From Corynebacterium tuberculostearicum (GTDB lineage: Bacteria; Actinomycetota; Actinomycetes; Mycobacteriales; Mycobacteriaceae): 64,000 bases of DNA. Below are positions 1-8,251 of this stretch, one piece after another (position 1 is the stretch's first letter; every line of letters starts with the position of its first letter). The stretch covers positions 62,001 through 126,000 of the forward strand of contig NZ_JACBZL010000001.1 in assembly GCF_013408445.1 (NCBI RefSeq). Direction: 5' to 3'. The notes under the pieces are model-generated. The model did no database searches, was not told the origin of the DNA, and saw only the letters and a program-made list of their open reading frames with translations. Made by a program: the position numbers and the translations under genes.

Positions 1-346
1 TCACGGACATGGCGATGAGCCCGAGGATGAGCATCCACTTGGTGGCCAGGGCGGCTTTGGGGTCTGCTTCGCCGCTGCCGCCGAGCTTGCGGATGAGGAA
101 ATTAGCCAGGACCTGGGGCAGCCCGGCTGAGGCTACGCCCATGGCAAAAGCGCCCAAGAGGGCATAGCTCAGCGCAATCTTGGCGCCGCCGCCCAAGCCG
201 TCTTGGAAGGCAACCATGGTGGCATCAAGCCCCATGCCGGACATGAGCCCGCCGACGATGGCTCCTAGGAAGAGCGCTACCACCACATGCACGCGCAGGA
301 GGGCGAGCACGAGCATGACTATGACGGCGACGAGAACTGCATTCAT
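1..346 (-). CDS. Na+/H+ antiporter family protein, N-terminal part (cut by window edge)
   Basis: The first 115 codons of a polytopic membrane protein read leftward from an ATG at 346 and run off the window. The visible part has a hydrophobic N-terminal helix, a glycine-rich loop (GAIVGGLMSGMG) and a second long hydrophobic stretch around LLGAFAMGVASAGLP followed by a short charged loop with GEADPK. This pattern matches the N-terminus of NhaC/YuiF-type sodium:proton antiporter or organic-anion transporter proteins. The family call rests on the N-terminus only; the exact substrate cannot be told. Confidence 0.6.
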   Translation of the reverse strand, partial: MNAVLVAVIVMLVLALLRVHVVVALFLGAIVGGLMSGMGLDATMVAFQDGLGGGAKIALSYALLGAFAMGVASAGLPQVLANFLIRKLGGSGEADPKAALATKWMLILGLIAMSV

Positions 347-393
347 GCTAATTCAGGGTACTGTATAGTATCGGCTGGCCAGTAATTATTCGG

Positions 394-717
394 CTAACCC
401 AGCCGGCCGCGGCCCATGCGCAGCAGCGCCGACGCGATGGTGGGTCCTTCCTCACCGAGTTCATCGCGGAACTGATTCAAAATGGCGATCTCGCGCGTGT
501 GGACCAGGCGGGTGCCGCCGGAGTTCATGCGGGTGCGGCCAATGGCCTGGGAGACTTCCGTGCGGCGCTTGGCGGCATCCAAGATGATGCGGTCCATGCG
601 GTTGATTTCTTCGCGATACTGTTGGATCTCCGCATCAGAAAGGGGATCATCCGTGCCCGAAGGCGTGCGGATGTCCAGGCCGTTATCGACGATGTCATTG
701 TTTTCTTCTGCGGTCAT
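394..717 (-). CDS. chorismate mutase (short actinobacterial AroQ type)
   Basis: A 107-residue all-helical protein predicted to convert chorismate to prephenate for Phe/Tyr synthesis. The helix-1 pattern INRMDRIILDAAKRRTEV, the middle IGRTRMNSGG and the C-terminal MGRGRLG resemble the short cytosolic chorismate mutase of Corynebacterium and Mycobacterium. That enzyme is weak alone and, from family knowledge, is activated by complex formation with DAHP synthase. The position next to pcrA/uvrD1, read in the opposite direction, is the same as in M. tuberculosis (Rv0948c/Rv0949). The ATG at 717 was chosen because a longer frame upstream runs into pcrA and has no family match. Confidence 0.85.
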   Translation of the reverse strand: MTAEENNDIVDNGLDIRTPSGTDDPLSDAEIQQYREEINRMDRIILDAAKRRTEVSQAIGRTRMNSGGTRLVHTREIAILNQFRDELGEEGPTIASALLRMGRGRLG

Positions 718-814
718 AAGACCATATTGTGCCACCCGCCCGCGCAAAAGGAAATAGCAGCTCGCACGGCGGAAACGGGTCGTGTCCGGTGGGGCTAGTA
801 GGTTGGAAGACACT

Positions 815-3340
815 ATGAACGAAAACTCTCCTTTTAGCCCTTCCCCGTCCACCGGTGGTGCCTCGAACCCTAGCCCCTTTAGCGGCTTCGGCGCACCGCG
901 CGTAGCGAGCCCGCAATCCGAATCCCCCGATGCTTTGACCGACGGCCTCAACCCACAGCAGCTTGAGGCCGTTACCCACTCGGGCAGCCCGCTACTCATC
1001 GTGGCCGGCGCTGGTTCCGGCAAGACCGCCGTGCTTACCCGCCGCATTGCCTATCTCATGCGCCATCGCGGGGTAAATCCGTGGGAGATCCTCGCCATTA
1101 CCTTTACTAATAAGGCCGCCGCGGAAATGAAGGAGCGCGTGGGTGGGCTGGTAGGCCCCGTGGCAGAGCGGATGTGGGTATCTACCTTCCACTCCATCTG
1201 CGTGCGCATCCTGCGCCAAAATGCGCAGCTGGTGCCGGGTCTTAATACCAATTTCACCATTTATGATGGCGATGATGCCCGCCGGCTATTGTCCATGATT
1301 GCTAAGGATATGCAGCTGGATCTGAAGAAGTACACCCCGCGCGTGCTGGCTAATCAGATTTCTAATCACAAAAATGAGCTCATCGGTCCCGAATCCGCAC
1401 TGGAAAAGGCGCAGCAGACCAAGAACCCATTTGAGACCACCGTGGCCCAGGTCTATGCCGAATACCAGCGCCGCCTGCGCGCGGCCAATGCCGTGGACTT
1501 TGATGATCTCATCGGTGAGGTGGTGCGGATCTTCACTCAGCACCAGCAGGTGGTGGAGTTCTATCGCCGGCGCTTCAAGCACGTGCTTATCGACGAGTAC
1601 CAGGACACCAACCACGCCCAATACGCCCTAGTTGCCGCGCTCGTGGGCAGGGGAGAGCTCGGCCCCGATGCCCCCGAGTTGTGCGTAGTGGGCGATTCTG
1701 ATCAGTCCATTTATGCCTTCCGCGGGGCCACCATCCGCAATATTCAGGAATTCGAGCGCGACTACCCCCAGGCGCACACGATCTTGCTGGAACAAAATTA
1801 TCGCTCTACGCAGACCATTCTCAACGCGGCCAATGCCGTGATCGCCAAGAATGAGAATCGCCGCGAGAAGAACCTGTGGACCGCCCACGGTGAGGGCGAG
1901 CAGATCGTAGGCTATGTTGCCGATAATGAGCACGATGAGGCGCGGTTCATCGCCTCTGAAATCGACTCCTTGGCGGATAAGGGCCGCAGCTATTCCGATA
2001 TCGCGGTCATGTACCGCACCAATAACGCCTCCCGTGCGCTGGAAGATATCTTCATTCGCTCCGGAATTCCGTACAAGGTGGTGGGTGGCACGCGCTTTTA
2101 TGAGCGGCGCGAAATCCGCGATATGGTGGCCTACCTGCGCATCTTGGATAACCCGGACGATACGGTAAGCCTGCGCCGCATCATCAACGTGCCCAAGCGT
2201 GCCATTGGTGACAAGGCGCAGGGGCATATTGCCCTCCATGCGGAAAACCACGGTATTAGCTTTGGCAAGGCGCTTGCCGATGTCCCCCGGGGCGACGTTC
2301 CAGGCCTTGGCACTCGGGCCATTAACGCTGTCACCAAATTCAACGACATGATGGAGGGTATCCGCAATCAGATTCCTTCCATGCGCGATGAGGTTACCGG
2401 CCAACCGGATTTGGGCGAGCTGCTTTCCACCATTTTGGATGCCACGGGATACAAGGCGGAATTGGAAAATTCGAATGATCCGCAGGACGGAGCGCGCCTA
2501 GATAACCTCAACGAGTTGGTATCGGTGGCGCGCGAATTCACCTCGGAGGCGGCCAACCAGCTTGCCGCATCCGGTGCGGATGCAGTGGACCCCTCCGAGC
2601 TAGTAGAGGAGGGCGAAGCTGCGCCCGGTTCGCTGCAGGCATTCTTGGAAAAGGTGTCGCTGGTGGCCGATGCTGACCAGATCCCAGATTCCGAGACTGG
2701 TGTGGTCACCATGATGACTCTGCACACCGCCAAGGGCCTTGAGTTCCCCGTAGTCTTTTTGACCGGCTGGGAGGATGGCCAATTCCCGCATATGCGTTCA
2801 CTGGGTGACCCGAAGGAACTAAGCGAGGAGCGCCGCCTCGCCTATGTGGGCATTACCCGCGCTCGCGAGCAGTTGTATCTTACCCGCGCTATTTTGCGCT
2901 CGGCGTGGGGCAATCCGGTGACTAATCCCGCCAGCCGCTTCCTCGGCGAGGTCCCAGAAGACCTCATCAACTGGCGGCGCGAAGACTCCGATAGTTCCCT
3001 GACCGGCGCGTGGGGCGAGGACGACTACCAATATGGTCGTTCCTACGGCCGCGATTGGTCCGGGTGGGGCAGCGGTGGTTCCCGGTCCGGGTCGCGCGGT
3101 GGAGGGCGCGCTGCGTCTTCCCCATCGCAGCGCACCAGCAAGCCGGCGGCGACCTCGATGCCTAAGAACAATAACCTCAACCTAGCCGTGGGTGACCGCG
3201 TCAATCACGCTAAGTACGGGCTCGGAACTGTCATTGAGACGTCCGGCTCCGGCAAGCGCGCCACGGTCACCGTGGACTTTGGTTCTTCCGGTAAGGTCCG
3301 GCTGATGCTCATCGGCGGAGTGCCGATGGAAAAGCTTTAG
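815..3340 (+). CDS. pcrA: ATP-dependent DNA helicase PcrA/UvrD1
   Basis: A superfamily 1A 3'-to-5' DNA helicase of 841 residues for excision repair and replication restart. In order: the Q-motif region GLNPQQLEAV (about 47), Walker A GAGSGKT (about 65-71), the Walker B form DEYQDT (about 260), motif III GDSDQSIYAFRGA (about 295), motif IV/V with TLHTAKGLEFPVVF (about 635) and motif VI VGITRAREQLYL (about 680). A disordered Gly/Ser/Arg linker then leads to a C-terminal Tudor-like domain (GDRVNHAKYGLGTV, from about 790), which in relatives contacts RNA polymerase. A GTG at 782 would add 11 residues; the ATG at 815 is preferred because the protein family starts near it. The stop overlaps the convergent peptidase gene by 4 nt. 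Confidence 0.95.
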   Translation: MNENSPFSPSPSTGGASNPSPFSGFGAPRVASPQSESPDALTDGLNPQQLEAVTHSGSPLLIVAGAGSGKTAVLTRRIAYLMRHRGVNPWEILAITFTNKAAAEMKERVGGLVGPVAERMWVSTFHSICVRILRQNAQLVPGLNTNFTIYDGDDARRLLSMIAKDMQLDLKKYTPRVLANQISNHKNELIGPESALEKAQQTKNPFETTVAQVYAEYQRRLRAANAVDFDDLIGEVVRIFTQHQQVVEFYRRRFKHVLIDEYQDTNHAQYALVAALVGRGELGPDAPELCVVGDSDQSIYAFRGATIRNIQEFERDYPQAHTILLEQNYRSTQTILNAANAVIAKNENRREKNLWTAHGEGEQIVGYVADNEHDEARFIASEIDSLADKGRSYSDIAVMYRTNNASRALEDIFIRSGIPYKVVGGTRFYERREIRDMVAYLRILDNPDDTVSLRRIINVPKRAIGDKAQGHIALHAENHGISFGKALADVPRGDVPGLGTRAINAVTKFNDMMEGIRNQIPSMRDEVTGQPDLGELLSTILDATGYKAELENSNDPQDGARLDNLNELVSVAREFTSEAANQLAASGADAVDPSELVEEGEAAPGSLQAFLEKVSLVADADQIPDSETGVVTMMTLHTAKGLEFPVVFLTGWEDGQFPHMRSLGDPKELSEERRLAYVGITRAREQLYLTRAILRSAWGNPVTNPASRFLGEVPEDLINWRREDSDSSLTGAWGEDDYQYGRSYGRDWSGWGSGGSRSGSRGGGRAASSPSQRTSKPAATSMPKNNNLNLAVGDRVNHAKYGLGTVIETSGSGKRATVTVDFGSSGKVRLMLIGGVPMEKL

Positions 3341-4095
3341 ACCGAAATGCCGCGCTCGTTGAACCAGGAAACGGGGTCAACGGCGGCGCCTCCGCCTGGG
3401 TGAATCTCAAAGTGGAGGTGCGGGCCAGTGGAGTGGCCCTCGCTGCCAATGCCGGCGATTTCCTGACCCGCGGTCACGCGCTCGCCCACATTTACCTTGA
3501 GCAGGTCTGCCGGCATGTGACCGTAGACGGAGATGGTGCCGTCATCGTGCTGGATGCGGATCCAGTTGCCAAAGCCCTGCGCTGGACCGGAGTTGATGAC
3601 GGTGCCGTCCATGACCGCGTGAATCGGGGTGCCCACCGGGTTAGCTACGTCGATGCCGTTGTGCATCGTGCCCCAGCGCGGGCCGAAGCCAGAAGTAAGC
3701 GTGCCGGAGGTAGGAAAGACCACGGTATTGCCCGCGGAGTCCGTGCCGCGCTTCGTGGTGAGTCCCGAGTGATTCCCCTGCGGTGCGAAAGCTTCCTTCA
3801 GGCCCGGTACAGTGCCCGGGTCTAGGACGATATTGACGCCGCCGGATTCGTTTCCATCTACCTGCGGAGTAGTCTCGCCGTTCAGTACGCCTACGGTGGT
3901 GGTGGCCAGGCCAACAAGGGCGTCGACCACGCCGGCGTTATCTACGTTCGTAGCGGTGGGCTCGGAAGAGCCGTCCGATACGTCCACGCTAGCCACTGGC
4001 TCTGCAGCAAAAGCGGTGGTGCCGGTAGCAAGTACGGTGCCAAGCGTAACGATGCTCAACGCCACGTTCTTGCGTGCGCGGTTCATGCGCTTCAT
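3337..4095 (-). CDS. secreted M23 (LytM-type) metallopeptidase
   Basis: A secreted 252-residue protein predicted to cut peptide cross-links in peptidoglycan. The start is ATG 4095, which has AAAAGGAC seven bases upstream; two upstream ATGs in frame lack a ribosome site. Residues 1-31 form a signal peptide ending AFA/AEP. After a low-complexity linker with Asp, Thr and Gly, the M23 domain has the zinc-binding HNGID motif (H near 145, D near 149) and the C-terminal HLHFEIH motif (near 226). The next gene on this strand (4731-5480) is a paralogue with nearly the same C-terminal domain, so this is a tandem pair. Its stop codon overlaps the stop of pcrA. Confidence 0.9.
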   Translation of the reverse strand: MKRMNRARKNVALSIVTLGTVLATGTTAFAAEPVASVDVSDGSSEPTATNVDNAGVVDALVGLATTTVGVLNGETTPQVDGNESGGVNIVLDPGTVPGLKEAFAPQGNHSGLTTKRGTDSAGNTVVFPTSGTLTSGFGPRWGTMHNGIDVANPVGTPIHAVMDGTVINSGPAQGFGNWIRIQHDDGTISVYGHMPADLLKVNVGERVTAGQEIAGIGSEGHSTGPHLHFEIHPGGGAAVDPVSWFNERGISV

Positions 4096-4671
4096 AGTTA
4101 AAGTCCTTTTCATGGCTGTGCATGGTCTTGGGACGCCCGCATCCTGGAGGAGGGCGGCGTCTTTCAACTGCCAACCGCGACACGCCGAAAGTCGAAATGC
4201 TTGCGCTCGTGATCGCTCGTGGCAACGAGTTAAAAGTTAGCCCGCTCGAACGGCCCGCGCAATCTTAAAAAACGCTGGTAGAGGCGGAAATAATTCGAAA
4301 TTATTCGAACATGCCAGCTTGTTGCGCGTGTTGCGAATGTGACTCTAGTGGCGTCTGTAAAGTACTGGTTTAGGGTCTGGGGGTAGGATTCGGGGGTGGG
4401 TGTGCCGCTCTGGAAATGGTGTGTTGTGTTCAGGCCCAGTGATTAGCTAAAAGTGTGCATTTACCTGCGACAAGGCTGCGCACTGGACTTGCCTGTGTGG
4501 CGCAATTTGTGTTTAGGGGCCGGTGGTGGGGCGCTTGTCCTGGCGGGGCTTGCCCTTTGGTGGAGGCGCAATGGGAAGGCTGGGACGCACTTGAGTAGTC
4601 TTGGGGAAGGTTGGCTGCAGCCTCGGTGGTCGGGAGCCGTCGCTGGTGTCTTTAGAGCAATTGTGGGCATG
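4096..4671. other. intergenic region upstream of the first M23 gene
   Basis: About 575 bases without a convincing gene. The left part should hold the promoter of the leftward M23 peptidase and contains a 7-bp inverted repeat (4289-4305) and AT-rich stretches. The part from about 4380 to 4670 is G/T-rich on the plus strand with no open frame showing codon bias. A 93-codon frame at 4453 crosses the terminator of the next gene and has no ribosome site, so I do not call it. Confidence 0.5.
4289..4305. repeat. 7-bp perfect inverted repeat upstream of the M23 gene (possible operator)
   Basis: The arms AATAATT and AATTATT are separated by CGA. It sits about 200 bp upstream of the ATG at 4095 in an AT-rich island. 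It could bind a dimeric regulator; nothing in the sequence names the protein. Confidence 0.35.
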
Positions 4672-4704
4672 AAAAAGCGCCGCAGGAAAGCCACTGCGGC
4701 GCTT
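4672..4704 (-). terminator. Rho-independent terminator of the second M23 gene
   Basis: A perfect 11-bp stem (AAGCGCCGCAG at 4675-4685 with CTGCGGCGCTT at 4694-4704) and an 8-nt loop are followed on the minus strand by a run of T. It lies 26 bases past the stop of the gene that ends at 4731. Confidence 0.85.
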
Positions 4705-4730
4705 AACAAGAAGGTGTTGGGGTGGGGGTC

Positions 4731-5480
4731 TTAGAGGTCGATGCCTCGCTCAGCCAGCCAAGGCTGCGGATCGATTGCCTCGCCACCGTTCGGGTGAACT
4801 TCGAAGTGGAGGTGGGAGCCGGTGGAAAAGCCCATCGAGCCCATGCCAGCAATCTTCTGGCCGGCGTGCACATGCTCGCCAACGGCAACGTCAAGAGTTT
4901 GCATGTGACCATAAACGGTCATGGTGCCGTCGTCGTGCATGATGCGGATCCACTGGCCAAAGCCGGAGGCTGGACCGGAGTCGATGACCGTACCATCCAT
5001 GACGGCAAGGATTGGGGTGCCGGGAGAGTTAGCGATGTCGACTCCCTTGTGGAAGGTGCCCCAGCGCATGGCGAATGGGGAGGTGAATGCGCCTTCTGCA
5101 GGGCGGGCTACGGACGGTGCGCGAGCGGCCTCGTCGGCAGCGGCGCGCTCTTCAGAAGCCTGGATGGCCTTGTTGAGCTGATCAGTCAGATCGGCAACTG
5201 GCTTAGCCTCGGCAACGTTGAGGATCTGCGGGGTGGTATCAACCGGAGTCGCAGCGGCATCCTCAACCTGGGTGGAGTCAGAGGCGAGCTCGAAGTCAAC
5301 GGACTGCGTCTTGGTGGTGGCCGCGTCATCGGACTGGATGTTTGCGGCGGCTGCGCCACCCACGCCGGCGGTGGAAACTGCACCTGCCGCAACCGTCATT
5401 ACGGCAATGCGGCCCTTCGCAGTCTGCGAGGTGACAATCTTGCGATGGCGGCCGGCGCCACGCTGAACTTTGCTTCGCAT
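4731..5480 (-). CDS. secreted M23 (LytM-type) metallopeptidase
   Basis: A 249-residue secreted cell-wall peptidase, paralogous to the product of 3337-4095. The start is taken at ATG 5480, with GAAAGAAG just upstream; ATGs at 5498 and 5504 are possible but lack a ribosome site. A basic N-terminus is followed by a hydrophobic segment (about 18-45) as signal or anchor, an acidic Ala/Thr-rich linker, and an M23 domain with HKGVDIAN (H and D near 145-149) and SHLHFEVH (near 225). Both zinc motifs are complete, so it should be active. It has its own terminator and a long upstream region rich in GTTAC/GTAAC words. That would fit control by MtrA, which regulates M23 peptidase genes in C. glutamicum. 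Confidence 0.9.
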   Translation of the reverse strand: MRSKVQRGAGRHRKIVTSQTAKGRIAVMTVAAGAVSTAGVGGAAAANIQSDDAATTKTQSVDFELASDSTQVEDAAATPVDTTPQILNVAEAKPVADLTDQLNKAIQASEERAAADEAARAPSVARPAEGAFTSPFAMRWGTFHKGVDIANSPGTPILAVMDGTVIDSGPASGFGQWIRIMHDDGTMTVYGHMQTLDVAVGEHVHAGQKIAGMGSMGFSTGSHLHFEVHPNGGEAIDPQPWLAERGIDL

Positions 5481-5910
5481 TAGGTCTTCTTTCGTCATTT
5501 TCACAATCTGCGCAGAACGAGTGTTACGTCCCCACCGAGTTAGTTACGAGATTGTGACCTTCTTGTTACCAACGAGATGTAACAGTAGCGTCTCGAAAAG
5601 ATAACAGCAACCCAAATTAAGAAATTTTCTGGCTCGCCTCGGGGAAATTGTCCACGAGCAGGCAACATGTGGGACGCGGAATATTATTAGTGCGATAAAG
5701 ATCCCACGCGATCTCCGCGTACGTCACGCAAAACTAGCCGCCTTTTCCTTCATAGTATTACAGCCAGAGTTAAGGGTGTGAAACCAGGGTAGATTTTATA
5801 CTCCTTATATATTTGTATAGCCCAGGTGCAGGGGTTGCCACCGGTGATTTTGCGGGCGCCTCGTCGCGCCACCCCGATTTCACTTCCGGAAGGTGGCAAA
5901 GTGGACGCCG
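5481..5910. other. divergent intergenic region: M23 and perM promoters
   Basis: About 430 bases between the leftward M23 peptidase and the rightward PerM-like gene. The left part carries repeated GTTAC/GTAAC words (5522-5584). The right part (5745-5820) is AT-rich with TATACT and TATATA elements that can serve as -10 boxes for the rightward operon. No gene is seen. Confidence 0.5.
5522..5584. promoter_or_regulatory. cluster of GTAAC-type repeats upstream of the M23 gene (MtrA-like site)
   Basis: Four copies of a GTTAC/GTAAC word occur in 63 bases: TGTTAC at 5522, AGTTACG at 5543, TGTTACC at 5564 and TGTAACA at 5578. The last two form an inverted pair. MtrA sites in actinobacteria are described as loosely repeated GTAAC-like words in front of cell-wall peptidase genes, so the site type is plausible, but I infer it only from the words and the neighbour. 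Confidence 0.4.
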
Positions 5911-7593
5911 ATGAACAAAAACACCAGCCCCCAATCTCGGTCAACGCCCCGCCCGCGTAGCCAGGCGCGGGGCCGTACGGTGCGCGCGGAGCGCACCCCA
6001 CGCGCGCCTCATCCCAGTGGGTCCCGCCAGTCCTCTGGATCTGCGCAGCGCGTCGCTCGCAAGGCCGGCTCCAAGGCTAAGGCGCGCCGTACCCCCGCGC
6101 CGTTGACCAAAGCCGGGCGCATTCGCCGCATGCTTATCACTGCGGCAGTGCCCAACGTGGTTATTGTCCTTATCATTATGGCCATCGCGCTTGGCGGTCT
6201 CATGCTCGCCGGCTCTCCCATGGCGTGGTGGTACACCATCGTGGCGGAGGCCTGGATGGTCTTTAACCTCGCTCCGGTCTCTGCGGCCGATGTGCATATT
6301 TCCTTCCTGCCGGCCTTGCCAGCGCTCATCCTCGCCGTGGTGGTAGCGGTTCGTGTGCGCAGCGCGGTAAAACACAAGGTCAGCGTCAAGGACCTGCTGA
6401 CTCTTCTGGCCTGCGTGCTTGGCGTGCCGGTGGTATTTACCATCATCGCCTGGCTGATGCTGTGGGATGCGGGCAAGGTCTATGACGTCTCCCCGCCAAA
6501 CCTGGCGCAGGCGTTGTTGCGCGTTATTGTTCTGCATCTGGCCGCCATGGCTGCCGGTATGGGTTGGCGCTTGTGGCGGGCGTTGGCCAAGCGTTATGGA
6601 GTGCCGCGCCCGCTTGTCGACGCCACCCAGATCGCCCTTCGCTACCTCGCCTACCTGGCCATTAGTGCATCCGCAGTCTTTGCGGTGGTCTTCCTTGTCA
6701 ATGTCTCCCGCCAGGGCGAGATGATGAATGACTATCCCACGATCTCCGGTTTAGGCATTGCCGGACTCGTGCTGCTGAGCGTGCTTTATATTCCCAATGC
6801 CATCGTGAGCACCGCGGCGGTATTGGTGGGTTCGGAGTTTTCCGTCGGCGAAGGCTCGGTAAGCCTCTTTAGCGCCCACCTCGTGCCGCTGCCACCGCTC
6901 CCCATTACCGGCGGCATTCCTGCATCCGCGCCCAGCTGGGCGGTGGCGCTATTGATCGTCCCCCTCGGCGCTGCAATCTATTCGTTGTATAAGAAGCGTC
7001 CGAACTTTCAGGACGTACTAGTAGCTACGGTGGCCGCCGCAGTAATCATGCTGGTTGCCTGCTTCCTTGTTAGCGGTGACCTTGGCTACTACGGCGCGAC
7101 CGGCCCGCAGCTGTGGACTGCCGCAGGCCTTACCGCCCTGTGGATGGCCGTCGTTGGTTGCGCCGTTGCCGCAGGCTTCGCCTTCGTAGCCTGGCGCGCG
7201 GCCCGCACGGCACCTAGTGCGGACCCTGCCGACGCTGCCACCACTACCGAGGTAACCGATGCAGCCGCCGCCGAAACTGACGACACCCCCGTCGAGCCGG
7301 AGCGCGAGCCCATCACCGATCCGGAAATCGTTGATGCCGAGGTAGTCGAGGACGAGCCCCAGGATTCCGCATCTGCCGAGGCCGCGGAGGAACCGGAAGA
7401 AGAGCAGAAAAAAGAGGACACTCCAGCCGAAGAAACAGCGGAGGAGCCGAAAGAGGAACCGGAAAAAGAGACTGAGGAGGGCGATGAAAGGGGCGTCGCC
7501 AAGCCGCTGAGCCAACAGCTCAAAGACCAAATGGGGGAGAGCGAGCAGGACTCCTCGAGCGAAGATTCTCCCGAGGAGGGGGAGAGGGGCTAG
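5911..7593 (+). CDS. DUF6350 family membrane protein, PerM-like (cell division)
   Basis: A membrane protein of about 560 residues with a basic, Arg/Pro-rich cytoplasmic head (first 75 residues), about nine or ten hydrophobic helices (roughly 75-430) and a very acidic Glu/Pro-rich tail. Its place directly before purN and purH is that of M. tuberculosis Rv0955 (PerM), a protein linked to divisome stability and persistence. Function in this organism is inferred from that match. A GTG at 5893 in the same frame is an alternative start, but its GGAAG sequence touches the codon directly, so ATG 5911 is preferred with moderate certainty. The highly charged ends are probably disordered. Confidence 0.75.
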   Translation: MNKNTSPQSRSTPRPRSQARGRTVRAERTPRAPHPSGSRQSSGSAQRVARKAGSKAKARRTPAPLTKAGRIRRMLITAAVPNVVIVLIIMAIALGGLMLAGSPMAWWYTIVAEAWMVFNLAPVSAADVHISFLPALPALILAVVVAVRVRSAVKHKVSVKDLLTLLACVLGVPVVFTIIAWLMLWDAGKVYDVSPPNLAQALLRVIVLHLAAMAAGMGWRLWRALAKRYGVPRPLVDATQIALRYLAYLAISASAVFAVVFLVNVSRQGEMMNDYPTISGLGIAGLVLLSVLYIPNAIVSTAAVLVGSEFSVGEGSVSLFSAHLVPLPPLPITGGIPASAPSWAVALLIVPLGAAIYSLYKKRPNFQDVLVATVAAAVIMLVACFLVSGDLGYYGATGPQLWTAAGLTALWMAVVGCAVAAGFAFVAWRAARTAPSADPADAATTTEVTDAAAAETDDTPVEPEREPITDPEIVDAEVVEDEPQDSASAEAAEEPEEEQKKEDTPAEETAEEPKEEPEKETEEGDERGVAKPLSQQLKDQMGESEQDSSSEDSPEEGERG

Positions 7594-7596
7594 GCT
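7591..7596 (+). promoter_or_regulatory. leaderless-type -10 box (TAGGCT) for purN
   Basis: TAGGCT ends exactly 7 nt before the GTG start of purN, so transcription would begin at or next to the start codon. No clear -35 box is seen. Confidence 0.45.
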
Positions 7597-7603
7597 ATAG
7601 CGC

Positions 7604-8224
7604 GTGACTTCACCGATGCCTCCGCGCTATGCCGCTGACCCTGAACGCCTCCGAGTGGTGGTGCTCGTTTCTGGAACGGGTTCCCTGCTACAAGCCATCG
7701 TGGATGCCCAGGCTGGGCACTACCAGGTAGTCAAGGTGGTGGCGGATAAGGAATGCCACGGTATTTCGCGCGCACAGGACCACGGTATTGATACCGAGGT
7801 TGTGGCGCTGGGTGCCGATCGCGCCGAATGGAATCAACGTCTGGTTGACGCAGTAGATGCTGCGCATCCAGACGTTGTTGTTTCTGCGGGCTTTATGAAG
7901 ATTCTGGGCCAGGAATTCTTGGACCGCTTCGAAGGCCGCACCATCAATACCCACCCGGCGCTACTGCCTGCCTTCAAGGGAGCGCACGCGGTGCGCGACG
8001 CCCTGGATTATGGCGTGAAGATCACTGGCTCTACCGTCCACTTTGTGGACGCGGGCGTGGATACCGGCCCCATCATCGCGCAGCGCCCCGTTGCCATTAA
8101 CGCCGACGATGACGAGTCCACCCTCCACGAGCGCATCAAACAAGTAGAGCGCGATCTCATCGTGGAGGTGCTGCGTGCAGCTAACGTCCACGACGAGAAA
8201 CTTACTATTCAACTCGCAGACTAA
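7604..8224 (+). CDS. purN: phosphoribosylglycinamide formyltransferase
   Basis: A 206-residue enzyme of de novo purine synthesis that formylates GAR with 10-formyl-THF. The N-terminal phosphate-binding loop VSGTGSLLQAIVDA, the catalytic NTHPALLPAFKG (Asn and His near 115-117) and the DAGVDTGPIIAQ motif with the catalytic Asp are all present. Length is normal for PurN. It starts 10 nt after the perM stop at a GTG with a leaderless-type -10 box, and purH follows 27 nt later, so the two purine genes form one unit. ATG 7616 is a less likely start. Confidence 0.93.
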   Translation: MTSPMPPRYAADPERLRVVVLVSGTGSLLQAIVDAQAGHYQVVKVVADKECHGISRAQDHGIDTEVVALGADRAEWNQRLVDAVDAAHPDVVVSAGFMKILGQEFLDRFEGRTINTHPALLPAFKGAHAVRDALDYGVKITGSTVHFVDAGVDTGPIIAQRPVAINADDDESTLHERIKQVERDLIVEVLRAANVHDEKLTIQLAD

Positions 8225-8251
8225 GACTTTTCGAAAGGCTTAATCCTCCTC

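Noticed and set aside
4300..4312. Possible LexA box (ATTCGAAC-type word)
   Set aside because: Only one half-site TCGAACA is present; the inverted half TGTTCGA at the right distance is missing.
4453..4734. 93-codon rightward frame with a hydrophobic stretch
   Set aside because: It runs through the terminator hairpin and into the 3' end of the M23 gene, has no ribosome site and no codon bias.
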